64,000 nucleotides of DNA from the NCBI RefSeq assembly GCF_032854445.1, contig NW_027017990.1, positions 62,001-126,000 of the forward strand, read 5' to 3'. This DNA comes from Liolophura sinensis. Its lineage: Eukaryota > Mollusca > Polyplacophora > Chitonida > Chitonidae. This document shows positions 13,301-25,800 of the stretch, piece by piece; the stretch's first letter is position 1, and each line of letters starts with the position of its first letter. Below the pieces are notes generated by a model that did not search any database, was not told where the DNA came from, and worked only from the letters and a program-made list of their open reading frames with translations. A program made the translations under genes and the position numbers.

Positions 13301-15385
13301 CTAAGTCGAAGACAATCTCAATGTCTTTATCTACATGTAGAAAAACCACACCATTTGTATATAAAAAAAACACAAGGTACTTGATACAATCCGCTGTAAA
13401 AAGTACAATTGAACACTGACCCACATCAATAAGGTGCCAAAGGATGCGCAATTGGGCCAGGCATCTCCAGCTGTTGAAAAATTGCAAATTTCCTTGGTTT
13501 CCATGGAGTAAGAGCCGTTGCTGGGCACGTGATCTTGACATCATTGATTATTCATTTGTGGCTACAGCCAAAAGTATTGGTCGGAGAGCAACGCGGTTTG
13601 CACCATTCGATTTCTCGTCACAAAATACGTCGGATTAGCCTCTTACCAGCAGCATTGGAACAGTTTTTCTACTTTTGGATTTTTGCCTGGTCTTTTTGCG
13701 AATTGAAATCGGCTACATCAACTATGTACAATCGCGACTGGTCATTACTATATTCAACTTTTCATTATAAGTTATGTGCCCTTCGGTAGCCCAGACGACG
13801 TCAAATCTTTGGGCCAAGCCCATTTAACTCACCCAGCAAATGTCTTACTTCTAAGTCAAGGACAAACTCAATGTCTTTATCTACATGTAGAAAAACCACA
13901 CCATTTGTATATAAAAAAAACAAAAGGTACTTGATACAATCCGCTGTAAAAAGTACAATTGAACACTGACCCACATCAATAAGGTGCCAAAGGATGCGCA
14001 ATTGGGCCAGGCATCTCCAGCTGTTGAAAAATTGCAAATTTCCTTGGTTTCCATGGAGTAAGAGCCGTTGCTGGGCACGTGATCTTGACATCATTGATTA
14101 TTCATTTGTGGCTACAGCCAAAAGTGTTGGTCGGAGAGCAACGCGGTTTGCACCATTCGATTTCTCGTCACAAAATACGTCGGATTAGCCTCTTACCAGC
14201 AGCATTGGAACAGTTTTTCTACTTTTGGATTTTTGCCTGGTCTTTTTGCTAATTGAAATCGGCTACATTAACTATGTACAATCGCGACTGGTCATTACTA
14301 TATTCAACTTTTCATTATAAGTTATGTGCCCTTCGGTAGCCCAGACGACGTCAAATCTTTGGGCCAAGCCCATTTAACTCACCCAGCAAATGTCTTACTT
14401 CTAAGTCGAAGACAAACTCAATGTCTTTATCTACATGTAGAAAAACCACACCATTTATATATCAAAAAAACACAAGGTACTTGATACAATCCGCTGTAAA
14501 AAGTACAATTGAACACTGACCCACATCAATAAGGTGCCAAAGGATGCGCAATTGGGCCAGGCATCTCCAGCTGTTGAAAAATTGCAAATTTCCTTAATTT
14601 CCATGGAGTAAGAGCCGTTGCTGGGCACGTGATCTTGACATCATTGATTATTCATTTGTGGCTACAGCCAAAAGTATTGGTCGGAGAGCAACGCGGTTTG
14701 CACCATTCGATTTCTCGTCACAAAATACGTCGGATTAGCTTCTTACCAGCAGCATTGGAACAGTTTTTCTACTTTTGGATTTTTGCCTGATCTTTTTGCG
14801 AATTGAAATCGGCTACATTAACTATGTACAATCGCGACTGGTCATTACTATATTCAACTTTTCATTATAAGTTATGTGCCCTTCGGTAGCCCAGACGACG
14901 TTAAATCTTTGGGCCAAGCCCATTTAACTCACCCAGCAAATGTCTTACTTCTAAGTCGAAGACAAACTCAATGTCTTTATCTACATGTAGAAAAACCACA
15001 CCATTTGTATATAAAAAAAATACAAGGTACTTGATACAATCCGCTGTGAAAAGTACAATTGAACACTGACCCACATCAATAAGGTGCCAAAGGATGCGCA
15101 ATTGGGCCAGGCATCTCCAGCTGTTGAAAAATTGCAAATTTCCTTGGTTTCCATGGAGTAAGAGCCGTTGCTGGGCACGTGATCTTGACATCATTGATTA
15201 TTCATTTGTGGCTACAGCCAAAAGTATTGGTCGGAGAGCAACGCGGTTTGCACCATTCGATTTCTCGTCACAAAATACGTCGGATTAGCCTCTTACCAGC
15301 AGCATTGGAACAGTTTTTCCACTTTTGGATTTTTGCCTGGTCTTTTTGCTAATTGAAATCGGCTACATTAACTATGTACAATCGC
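10332..15385 (+). repeat. Higher-order block, copy 1 (nine monomers)
   Basis: This block is matched in order by the next block (15,285-20,888). Shared rare variants, copy 1 to copy 2, are: gtcagtac 10438/15391; attattata 11541/16494; gcaatgg 12001/16954 (offset 4,953); then catttctata 12251/17754; ggttggagag 13029/18532; gacaatctc 13311/18814; aagtcaagg 13853/19356; aagtgttgg 14122/19625; ccttaattt 14592/20095; gcttcttacc 14738/20241; gcctgatc 14785/20288; aaatacaagg (offset 5,503). I noticed only three substitutions: gctcag/gcccat near 11,066, catttatat/catttgtat near 14,455, and gttaaatc/gtcaaatc near 14,901. The change of offset means the second copy holds one extra monomer. Confidence 0.85.
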
Positions 15386-18300
15386 GACTGGTCAGTACTA
15401 TATTCAACTTTTCATTATAAGTTATGTGCCCTTCGGTAGCCCAGACGACGTCAAATCTTTGGGCCAAGACCATTTAACTCACCCAGCAAATGTCTTACTT
15501 CTAAGTCGAAGACAAACTCAATGTCTTTATCTACATGTAGAAAAACCACACCATTTGTATATCAAAAAAAACAAAAGGTACTTGATACAATCCGCTGTAA
15601 AAAGTACAATTGAACACTGACCCACATCAATAAGGTGCCAAAGGATGCGCAATTGGGCCAGGCATCTCCAGCTGTTGAAAAATTGCAAATTTCCTTGGTT
15701 TCCATGGAGTAAGAGCCGTTGCTGGGCACGTGATCTTGACATCATTGATTATTCATTTGTGGCTACAGCCAAAAGTATTGGTCGGAGAGCAACGCGGTTT
15801 GCACCATTCGATTTCTCGTCACAAAATACGTCGGATTAGCCTCTTACCAGCAGCATTGGAACAGTTTTTCTACTTTTGGATTTTTGCCTGTTCTTTTTGC
15901 GAATTGAAATTGGCTACAATAACTATGTACAATCGCGACTGGTCATTACTATATTCAACTTTTCATTATAAGTTATGTGCCCTTCGGTAGCCCAGACGAC
16001 GTCAAATCTTTGGGCCAAGCCCATTTAACTCACCCAGCAAATGTCTTACTTCTAAGTCGAAGACAAACTCAATGTCTTTATCTACATGTAGAAAAACCAC
16101 ACCATTTGTATATAAAAAAAACAAAAGGTACTTGATACAATCCGCTGTAAAAAGTACAATTGAACACTGACCCACATCAATAAGGTGCCAAAGGATGCGC
16201 AATTGGGCCAGGCATCTCCAGTTGTTGAAAAATTGCAAATTTCCTTGGTTTCCATGGAGTAAGAACCGTTGCTGGGCACGTGATCTTGACATCATTGATT
16301 ATTCATTTGTGGCTACAGCCAAAAGTATTGGTCGGAGAGCAACGCGGTTTGCACCATTCGATTTCTCGTCACAAAATACGTCGGATTAGCCTCTTACCAG
16401 CAGCATTGGAACAGTTTTTCTACTTTTGGATTTTTGCCTGGTCTTTTTGCGAATTGAAATCGGCTACATTAACTATGTACAATCGCGACTGGTCATTATT
16501 ATATTCAACTTTTCATTATAAGTTATGTGCCCTTCGGTAGCCCAGACGACGTCAAATCTTTGGGCCAAGACCATTTAACTCACCCAGCAAATGTCTGACT
16601 TCTAAGTCGAAGAAAAACTCAATGTCTTTATCTACATGTAGAAAAACCACACCATTTGTATATCAAAAAAAACAAAAGGTACTTGATACAATCCGCTGTA
16701 AAAAGTACAATTGAACACTGACCCACATCAATAAGGTGCCAAAGGATGCGCAATTGGGCCAGGCATCTCCAGCTGTTGAAAAATTGCAAATTTCCTTGGT
16801 TTCCATGGAGTAAGAGCCGTTGCTGGGCACGTGATCTTGACATCATTGATTATTCATTTGTGGCTACAGCCAAAAGTATTGGTCGGAGAGCAACGCGGTT
16901 TGCACCATTCGATTTCTCGTCACAAAATACGTCGGATTAGCCTCTTACCAGCAGCAATGGAACAGTTTTTCTACTTTTGGATTTTTGCCTGGTCTTTTTG
17001 CGAATTGAAATCGGCTACATTAACTATGTACAATCGCGACTGGTCATTACTATATTCAACTTTTCATTATAAGTTATGTGCCCTTCGGTAGCCCAGACGA
17101 CGTCAAATCTTTGGGCCAAGCCCATTTAACTCACCCAGCAAATGTCTTACTTCTAAGTCGAAGACAAACTCAATGTCTTTATCTACATGTAGAAAAACCA
17201 CACCATTTGTATATAAAAAAAACACAAGGTACTTGATACAATCCGCTGTAAAAAGTACAATTGAACACTGACCCACATCAATAAGGTGCCAAAGGATGCG
17301 CAATTGGGCCAGGCATCTCCAGCTGTTGAAAAATTGCAAATTTCCTTGGTTTCCATGGAGTAAGAGCCGTTGGTGGGCACGTGATCTTGACATCATTGAT
17401 TATTCATTTGTGGCTACAGCCAAAAGTATTGGTCGGAGAGCAACGCGGTTTGCACCATTCGATTTCTCGTCACAAAATACGTCGGATTAGCCTCTTACCA
17501 GCAGCATTGGAACAGTTTTTCTACTTTTGGATTTTTGCCTGGTCTTTTTGCGAATTGAAATCGGCTACATTAACTATGTACAATCGCGACTGGTCATTAC
17601 TATATTCAACTTTTCATTATAAGTTATGTGCCCTTCGGTAGCCCAGACGACGTCAAATCTTTGGGCCAAGCCCATTTAACTCACCCAGCAAATGTCTTAC
17701 TTCTAAGTCGAAGACAAACTCAATGTCTTTATCTACATGTAGAAAAACCACACCATTTCTATATCAAAAAAAACAAAAGGTACTTGATACAATCCGCTGT
17801 AAAAAGTACAATTGAACACTGACCCACATCAATAAGGTGCCAAAGGATGCGCAATTGGGCCAGGCATCTCCAGCTGTTGAAAAATTGCAAATTTCCTTGG
17901 TTTCCATGGAGTAAGAGCCGTTGCTGGGCACGTGATCTTGACATCATTGATTATTCATTTGTGGCTACAGCCAAAAGTATTGGTCGGAGAGCAACGCGGT
18001 TTGCACCATTCGATTTCTCGTCACAAAATACGTCGGATTAGCCTCTTACCAGCAGCATTGGAACAGTTTTTCTACTTTTGGATTTTTGCCTGGTCTTTTT
18101 GCGAATTGAAATCGGCTACATTAACTATGTACAATCGCGACTGGTCATTACTATATTCAACTTTTCATTATAAGTTATGTGCCCTTCGGTAGCCCAGACG
18201 ACGTCAAATCTTTGGGCCAAGCCCATTTAACTCACCCAGCAAATGTCTTACTTCTAAGTCGAAGACAAACTCAATGTCTTTATCTACATGTAGAAAAACC

Positions 18301-20888
18301 ACACCATTTGTATATAAAAAAAACAAAAGGTACTTGATACAATCCGCTGTAAAAAGTACAATTGAACACTGACCCACATCAATAAGGTGCCAAAGGATGC
18401 GCAATTGGGCCAGGCATCTCCAGCTGTTGAAAAATTGCAAATTTCCTTGGTTTCCATGGAGTAAGAACCGTTGCTGGGCACGTGATCTTGACATCATTGA
18501 TTATTCATTTGTGGCTACAGCCAAAAGTATTGGTTGGAGAGCAACGCGGTTTGCACCATTCGATTTCTCGTCACAAAATACGTCGGATTAGCCTCTTACC
18601 AGCAGCATTGGAACAGTTTTTCTACTTTTGGATTTTTGCCTGGTCTTTTTGCGAATTGAAATCGGCTACATTAACTATGTACAATCGCGACTGGTCATTA
18701 CTATATTCAACTTTTCATTATAAGTTATGTGCCCTTCGGTAGCCCAGACGACGTCAAATCTTTGGGCCAAGCCCATTTAACTCACCCAGCAAATGTCTTA
18801 CTTCTAAGTCGAAGACAATCTCAATGTCTTTATCTACATGTAGAAAAACCACACCATTTGTATATAAAAAAAACACAAGGTACTTGATACAATCCGCTGT
18901 AAAAAGTACAATTGAACACTGACCCACATCAATAAGGTGCCAAAGGATGCGCAATTGGGCCAGGCATCTCCAGCTGTTGAAAAATTGCAAATTTCCTTGG
19001 TTTCCATGGAGTAAGAGCCGTTGCTGGGCACGTGATCTTGACATCATTGATTATTCATTTGTGGCTACAGCCAAAAGTATTGGTCGGAGAGCAACGCGGT
19101 TTGCACCATTCGATTTCTCGTCACAAAATACGTCGGATTAGCCTCTTACCAGCAGCATTGGAACAGTTTTTCTACTTTTGGATTTTTGCCTGGTCTTTTT
19201 GCGAATTGAAATCGGCTACATCAACTATGTACAATCGCGACTGGTCATTACTATATTCAACTTTTCATTATAAGTTATGTGCCCTTCGGTAGCCCAGACG
19301 ACGTCAAATCTTTGGGCCAAGCCCATTTAACTCACCCAGCAAATGTCTTACTTCTAAGTCAAGGACAAACTCAATGTCTTTATCTACATGTAGAAAAACC
19401 ACACCATTTGTATATAAAAAAAACAAAAGGTACTTGATACAATCCGCTGTAAAAAGTACAATTGAACACTGACCCACATCAATAAGGTGCCAAAGGATGC
19501 GCAATTGGGCCAGGCATCTCCAGCTGTTGAAAAATTGCAAATTTCCTTGGTTTCCATGGAGTAAGAGCCGTTGCTGGGCACGTGATCTTGACATCATTGA
19601 TTATTCATTTGTGGCTACAGCCAAAAGTGTTGGTCGGAGAGCAACGCGGTTTGCACCATTCGATTTCTCGTCACAAAATACGTCGGATTAGCCTCTTACC
19701 AGCAGCATTGGAACAGTTTTTCTACTTTTGGATTTTTGCCTGGTCTTTTTGCTAATTGAAATCGGCTACATTAACTATGTACAATCGCGACTGGTCATTA
19801 CTATATTCAACTTTTCATTATAAGTTATGTGCCCTTCGGTAGCCCAGACGACGTCAAATCTTTGGGCCAAGCCCATTTAACTCACCCAGCAAATGTCTTA
19901 CTTCTAAGTCGAAGACAAACTCAATGTCTTTATCTACATGTAGAAAAACCACACCATTTGTATATCAAAAAAACACAAGGTACTTGATACAATCCGCTGT
20001 AAAAAGTACAATTGAACACTGACCCACATCAATAAGGTGCCAAAGGATGCGCAATTGGGCCAGGCATCTCCAGCTGTTGAAAAATTGCAAATTTCCTTAA
20101 TTTCCATGGAGTAAGAGCCGTTGCTGGGCACGTGATCTTGACATCATTGATTATTCATTTGTGGCTACAGCCAAAAGTATTGGTCGGAGAGCAACGCGGT
20201 TTGCACCATTCGATTTCTCGTCACAAAATACGTCGGATTAGCTTCTTACCAGCAGCATTGGAACAGTTTTTCTACTTTTGGATTTTTGCCTGATCTTTTT
20301 GCGAATTGAAATCGGCTACATTAACTATGTACAATCGCGACTGGTCATTACTATATTCAACTTTTCATTATAAGTTATGTGCCCTTCGGTAGCCCAGACG
20401 ACGTCAAATCTTTGGGCCAAGCCCATTTAACTCACCCAGCAAATGTCTTACTTCTAAGTCGAAGACAAACTCAATGTCTTTATCTACATGTAGAAAAACC
20501 ACACCATTTGTATATAAAAAAAATACAAGGTACTTGATACAATCCGCTGTGAAAAGTACAATTGAACACTGACCCACATCAATAAGGTGCCAAAGGATGC
20601 GCAATTGGGCCAGGCATCTCCAGCTGTTGAAAAATTGCAAATTTCCTTGGTTTCCATGGAGTAAGAGCCGTTGCTGGGCACGTGATCTTGACATCATTGA
20701 TTATTCATTTGTGGCTACAGCCAAAAGTATTGGTCGGAGAGCAACGCGGTTTGCACCATTCGATTTCTCGTCACAAAATACGTCGGATTAGCCTCTTACC
20801 AGCAGCATTGGAACAGTTTTTCCACTTTTGGATTTTTGCCTGGTCTTTTTGCTAATTGAAATCGGCTACATTAACTATGTACAATTGC
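15285..20888 (+). repeat. Higher-order block, copy 2 (ten monomers)
   Basis: This is a near-identical copy of 10,332-15,385 with one additional monomer, at about 17,210-17,760. The extra monomer (landmark 17296) has gttggtgggc, a variant also found at 5,812 and 22,321. Correspondence ends near 20,886, where copy 2 reads acaattgcg and ttcagcatttc. A third, shorter relative follows at about 21,911-22,900, matching 16,960-17,950 at offset ~4,951 and including gttggtgggc and catttctata. Low divergence over more than 5 kb indicates a recent segmental duplication within the array, followed or accompanied by gain or loss of one monomer. Confidence 0.85.
17210..17760 (+). repeat. Extra monomer present only in block copy 2
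   Basis: Copy 1 passes from the gcaatgg monomer (12,001) straight to the catttctata monomer (12,251). In copy 2 a full monomer lies between the same two markers (16,954 and 17,754). The inserted unit has tatataaaa with acacaagg and the rare gttggtgggc. Its near-twin is at 22,060-22,610. Either copy 2 gained this unit or copy 1 lost it; the presence of the same pair of monomers in the third relative (22.1-22.9 kb) slightly favours loss in copy 1. Confidence 0.7.
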
Positions 20889-21499
20889 GACTGGTCATTA
20901 CTATATTCAGCATTTCATTATAAGTTATGTGCCCTTCGGTAGCCCAGACGACGTCAAGTCTTTGGGCCAAGCCCATTTAACTCACCCAGCAAATGTCTTA
21001 CTTCTAAGTCGAAGACAAACTCAATGTCTTTATCTACATGTAGAAAAACCACACCATTTGTTTATAAAAAAAAACACAAGGTACTTGATACAGTCTGCTG
21101 TAAAAAGTACAATTGAACACTGACCCACATCAATAAGGTGCCAAAAGATGCGCAATTGGGCCAGGCATCTCCAGCTGTTGAAAAATTGCAAATTTCCTTG
21201 GTTTCCATGGAGTAAGAACCGTTGCTGGGCACGTGATCTTGACATCAATGATTATTCATTTGTGGCTACAGCCAAAAGTATTGGTCGGAGAGCAACGCGG
21301 TTTGCACCATTCGATTTCTCGTCACAAAATACGTCGGATTAGCCTCTTACCAGCAGCATTGGAAGAGTTTTTCTACTTTTGGATTTTTGCCTGGTCTTTT
21401 TGCTAATTGAAATCGGCTACATTAACTATGTACAATCGCGACTGGTCATTACTATATTCAACTTTTCATTATAAGTTATGTGCCCTTCGGTAGCCCAGA

Positions 21500-24400
21500 C
21501 GACGTCAAATCTTTGGGCCAAGCCCATTTAACTCACCCAGCAAATGTCTTACTTCTAAGTCGAAGACAAACTCAATGTCTTTATCTACATGTAGAAAAAC
21601 CACACCATTTGTATATCAAAAAAACACAAGGTACTTGATAAAATCCGCTGTAAAAAGTACAATTGAACACTGACCCACATCAATAAGGTGCCAAAGGATG
21701 CCCAATTGGGCCAGGCATCTCCAGCTGTTGAAAAATTGCAAATTTCCTTGGTTTCCATGGAGTAAGAGCCGTTGCTGGGCACGTGATCTTCACATCATTG
21801 ATTATTCATTTGTGGCTACAGCCAAAAGTATTGGTCGGAGAGCAACGCGGTTTGCACCATTCGATTTCTCGTCACAAAATACGTCGGATTAGCCTCTTAC
21901 CAGCAGCATTGGAACAGTTTTTCTACTTTTGGATTTTTGCCTGGTCTTTTTGCGAATTGAAATCGGCTACATTAACTATGTACAATCGCGACTGGTCATT
22001 ACTATATTCAACTTTTCATTATAAGTTATGTGCCCTTCGGTAGCCCAGACGACGTCAAATCTTTGGGCCAAGCCCATTTAACTCACCCAGCAAATGTCTT
22101 ACTTCTAAGTCGAAGACAAACTCAATGTCTTTATCTACATGTAGAAAAACCACACCATTTGTATATAAAAAAAACACAAGGTACTTGATACAATCCGCTG
22201 TAAAAAGTACAATTGAACACTGACCCACATCAATAAGGTGCCAAAGGATGCGCAATTGGGCCAGGCATCTCCAGCTGTTGAAAAATTGCAAATTTCCTTG
22301 GTTTCCATGGAGTAAGAGCCGTTGGTGGGCACGTGATCTTGACATCATTGATTATTCATTTGTGGCTACAGCCAAAAGTATTGGTCGGAGAGCAACGCGG
22401 TTTGCACCATTCGATTTCTCGTCACAAAATACGTCGGATTAGCCTCTTACCAGCAGCATTGGAACAGTTTTTCTACTTTTGGATTTTTGCCTGGTCTTTT
22501 TGCGAATTGAAATCGGCTACATTAACTATGTACAATCGCGACTGGTCATTACTATATTCAACTTTTCATTATAAGTTATGTGCCCTTCGGTAGCCCAGAC
22601 GACGTCAAATCTTTGGCCAAGCCCATTTAACTCACCCAGCAAATGTCTTACTTCTAAGTCGAAGACAAACTCAATGTCTTTATCTACATGTAGAAAAACC
22701 ACACCATTTCTATATCAAAAAAAACAAAAGGTACTTGATACAATCCGCTGTAAAAAGTACAATTGAACACTGACCCACATCAATAAGGTACCAAAGGATG
22801 CGCAATTGGGCCAGGCATCTCCAGCTGTTGAAAAATTGCAAATTTCCTTGGTTTCCATGGAGTAAGAGCCGTTGCTGGGCACGTGATCTTGACATCATTG
22901 ATTATTCATTTGTGGCTACAGCCAAAAGTATTGGTCGGAGAGCAACGCGGTTTGCACCATTCGATTTCTCGTCACAAAATACGTCGGATTAGCCTCTTAC
23001 CAGCAGCATTGGAACAGTTTTTCTACTTTTGGATTTTTGCCTGGTCTTTTTGCGAATTGAAATCGGCTACATTAACTATGTACAATCGCGACTGGTCATT
23101 ACTATATTCAACTTTTCCATTATAAGTTATGTGCCCTTCGGTAGCCCAGACGACGTCAAATCTTTGGGCCAAGCCCATTTAACTCACCCAGCAAATGTCT
23201 TACTTCTAAGTCGAAGACAAACTCAATGTCTTTATCTACATGTAGAAAAACCACACCATTTGTATATAAAAAAAACAAAAGGTACTTGATACAATCCGCT
23301 GTAAAAAGTACAATTGAACACTGACCACATCAATAAGGTGCCAAAAGATGCGCAATTGGGCCAGGCATCTCCAGCTGTTGAAAAATTGCAAATTTCCTTG
23401 GTTTCCATGGAGTAAGAGCCGTTGCTGGCACGTGATCTTGAACATCATTGATTATTCATTTGTGGCTACAGCCAAAAGTATTGGTCGGAGAGCAACGCGG
23501 TTTGCACCATTCGATTTCTCGTCACAAAATACGTCGGATTAGCCTCTTACCAGCAGCATTGGAACAGTTTTTCCACTTTTGGATTTTTGCCTGGTCTTTT
23601 TGCTTATTGAAATCGGGTACATTAGCTATGTACAATCGCGACTGGTCATTACTATATTCAATTTTTTCATTATAAGTTATGTGCCCTTCGGTAGCCCAGA
23701 CGACGTCAAATCTTTGGGCCAAGCCCATTTAACTCACCCAGCAAATGTCTTACTTCTAAGTCGAAGACAAACTCAATGTCTTTATCTACATGTAGAAAAA
23801 CCACACCATTTGTATATAAAAAAAAACAAAAGGTACTTGATACAATCCGCTGTAAAAAGTACAATTGAACCACTGACCCACATCAATAAGGTGCCAAAGG
23901 ATGCGCAATTGGGCCAGGCATCTCCAGCTGTTGAAAAATTGCAAATTTCCTGTGGTTTCCATGGAGTAAGAGCCGTTGCTGGCACGTGATCTTGACATCA
24001 TTGATTATTCATTTGTGGCTACAGCCAAAAGTATTGGTCGGAGAGCAACGCGGTTTGCACCATTCGATTTCTCGTCACAAAATACGTCGGATTAGCCTCT
24101 TACCAGCAGCATTGGAACAGTTTTTCTACTTTTGGATTTTTGCCTGGTCTTTTTGCGAATTGAAATCGGCTACATTAACTATGTACAATCGCGACTGGTC
24201 ATTACTATATTCAACATTTCATTATAAGTTATGTGCCCTTCGGTAGCCCAGACGACGTCAAATCTTTGGGCCAAACCCATTTAACTCACCCAGCAAATGT
24301 CTTACTTCTAAGTCGAAGACAAACTCAATGTCTTTATCTACATGTAGAAAAACCACATCATTTGTATATAAAAAAACACAAGGTACTTGATACAATCCGC

Positions 24401-25800
24401 TGTAAAAAGTACAATTGAACACTGACCCACATCAATAAGGTGCCAAAAGATGCGCAATTGGGCCAGGCATCTCCAGCTGTTGAAAAATTGCAAATTTCCT
24501 TGGTTTCCATGGAGTAAGAGCCGTTGCTGGGCACGTGATCTTGACATCATTGATTATTCATTTGTGGCTACAGCCAAAAGTATTGGTCGGAGAGCAACGC
24601 GGTTTGCACCATTCGATTTCTCGTCACAAAATACGTCGGATTAGCCTCTTACCAGCAGCATTGGAACAGTTTTTCCACTTTTGGATTTTTGCCTGGTCTT
24701 TTTGCTTATTGAAATCGGCTACATTAGCTATGTACAATCGCGACTGGTCATTACTATATTCAATTTTTCATTATAAGTTATGTGCCCTTCGGTAGCCCAG
24801 ACGACGTCAAATCTTTGGGCCAAGCCCATTTAACTCACCCAGCAAATGTCTTACTTCTAAGTCGAAGACAAACTCAATGTCTTTATCTACATGTAGAAAA
24901 ACCACACCATTTGTATATAAAAAAAAACAAAAGGTACTTGATACAATCCGCTGTAAAAAGTACAATTGAACACTGACCCACATCAATAAGGTGCCAAAGG
25001 ATGCGCAATTGGGCCAGGCATCTCCAGCTGTTGAAAAATTGCAAATTTCTATGGTTTCCATGGAGTAAGAGCCGTTGCTGGGCACGTGATCTTGACATCA
25101 TTGATTATTCATTTGTGGCTACAGCCAAAAGTATTGGTCGGAGAGCAACGCGGTTTGCACCATTCGATTTCTCGTCACAAAATACGTCGGATTAGCCTCT
25201 TACCAGCAGCATTGGAACAGCTTTTCCACTTTTGGATTTTTGCCTGGTCTTTTTGCGAATTGAAATCGGCTACATTAACTATGTACAATCGCGACTGGTC
25301 ATTACTATATTCAATTTTTCATTATAAGTTATGTGCCCTTCGGTAGCCCAGACGACGTCAAATCTTTGGGCCAAGCCCATTTAACTCACCCAACAAATGT
25401 CTTACTTCTAAGTCGAAGACAAACTCAATGTCTTTATCTACATGTAGAAAAACCACACCATTTGTATATAAAAAAAACACAAGGTACTTGATACAATCCG
25501 CTGTAAAAAGTACAATTGAACACTGACCCACATCAATAAGGTGCCAAAGGATGCGCAATTGGGCCAGGCATCTCCAGCTGTTGAAAAATTGCAAATTTCC
25601 TTGGTTTCCATGGAGTAAGAGCCGTTGCTGGGCACGTGATCTTGACATCATTGATTATTCATTTGTGGCTACAGCCAAAAGTATTGGTCGGAGAGCAACG
25701 CGGTTTGCACCATTCGATTTCTCGTCACAAAATACGTCGGATTAGCCTCTTACCAGCAGCATTGGAACAGTTTTTCCACTTTTGGATTTTTGCCTGGTCA
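21500..25800 (+). repeat. Transition zone between the two domains
   Basis: Left-private variants stop by 21.2 kb (tatatc by 22.7 kb) and right-private variants begin at 25.4-25.8 kb. The monomers between carry mixed or intermediate types. These include aaagatg for aaggatg, gcttattg, gggtacattagc and ttcaattttt, which recur in the 5-monomer repeat at 28-35 kb. Order of types suggests a diverged copy of that repeat here, with landmarks 23348 (c-like), 23901 (d-like), 24450 (e-like), 25001 (a-like), 25551 (b-like) and 26102 (c-like). The zone also contains the indel cluster listed separately. Confidence 0.65.
22613..23985 (+). other. Cluster of single-base indels, probable sequence error
   Basis: Against the monomer consensus I count: g lost in ctttggccaa (~22,614); c gained in acttttccat (~23,117); c lost in ctgaccacat (~23,326); g lost in gctggcacg (~23,428); a gained in cttgaacatc (~23,441); t gained in caattttttcat (~23,661); c gained in gaaccactg (~23,870); g gained in ttcctgtggt (~23,952); g lost in gctggcacg (~23,981). 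Most lie in homopolymers. Outside this 1.4 kb such changes are rare; examples are ctgtaaaagt at ~3,494 and ggtcttttgcg at ~58,256. The pattern resembles unpolished long-read sequence or an assembly seam, though a real degenerate patch is possible. The shifts create an artefactual 136-codon frame at 23,579-23,989. Confidence 0.8.

Larger units (their letters stand above)
1..21500 (+). repeat. Left homogenization domain of the array
   Basis: Monomers here share variants that I did not find to the right. These are gggccaagacca (e.g. 3901, 5003, 7206, 10507, 15463, 16562), gggccaagctca (e.g. 2804, 4454, 6657, 7758, 8859, 11059), agaaccg in place of agagccg (e.g. 3054, 4704, 8008, 12961, 18465, 21215) and tatatcaaaa in place of tatataaaa (e.g. 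4001, 6203, 10606, 12258, 15559, 17760, 21613). The tatatc variant continues to 22712. Most copies read tctacttttgg where right-domain copies mostly read tccacttttgg. The right edge is given as a zone centre; the last clear left-private variant apart from tatatc lies near 21.2 kb. Sharing of private variants across 20 kb implies exchange within this domain rather than with the rest of the array. Confidence 0.8.

Noticed and set aside
23579-23989. 136-codon plus-strand frame, the longest in the window
   Set aside because: It exists only because of the single-base indels clustered at 22.6-24.0 kb, which are probably sequence errors; no other monomer has it.
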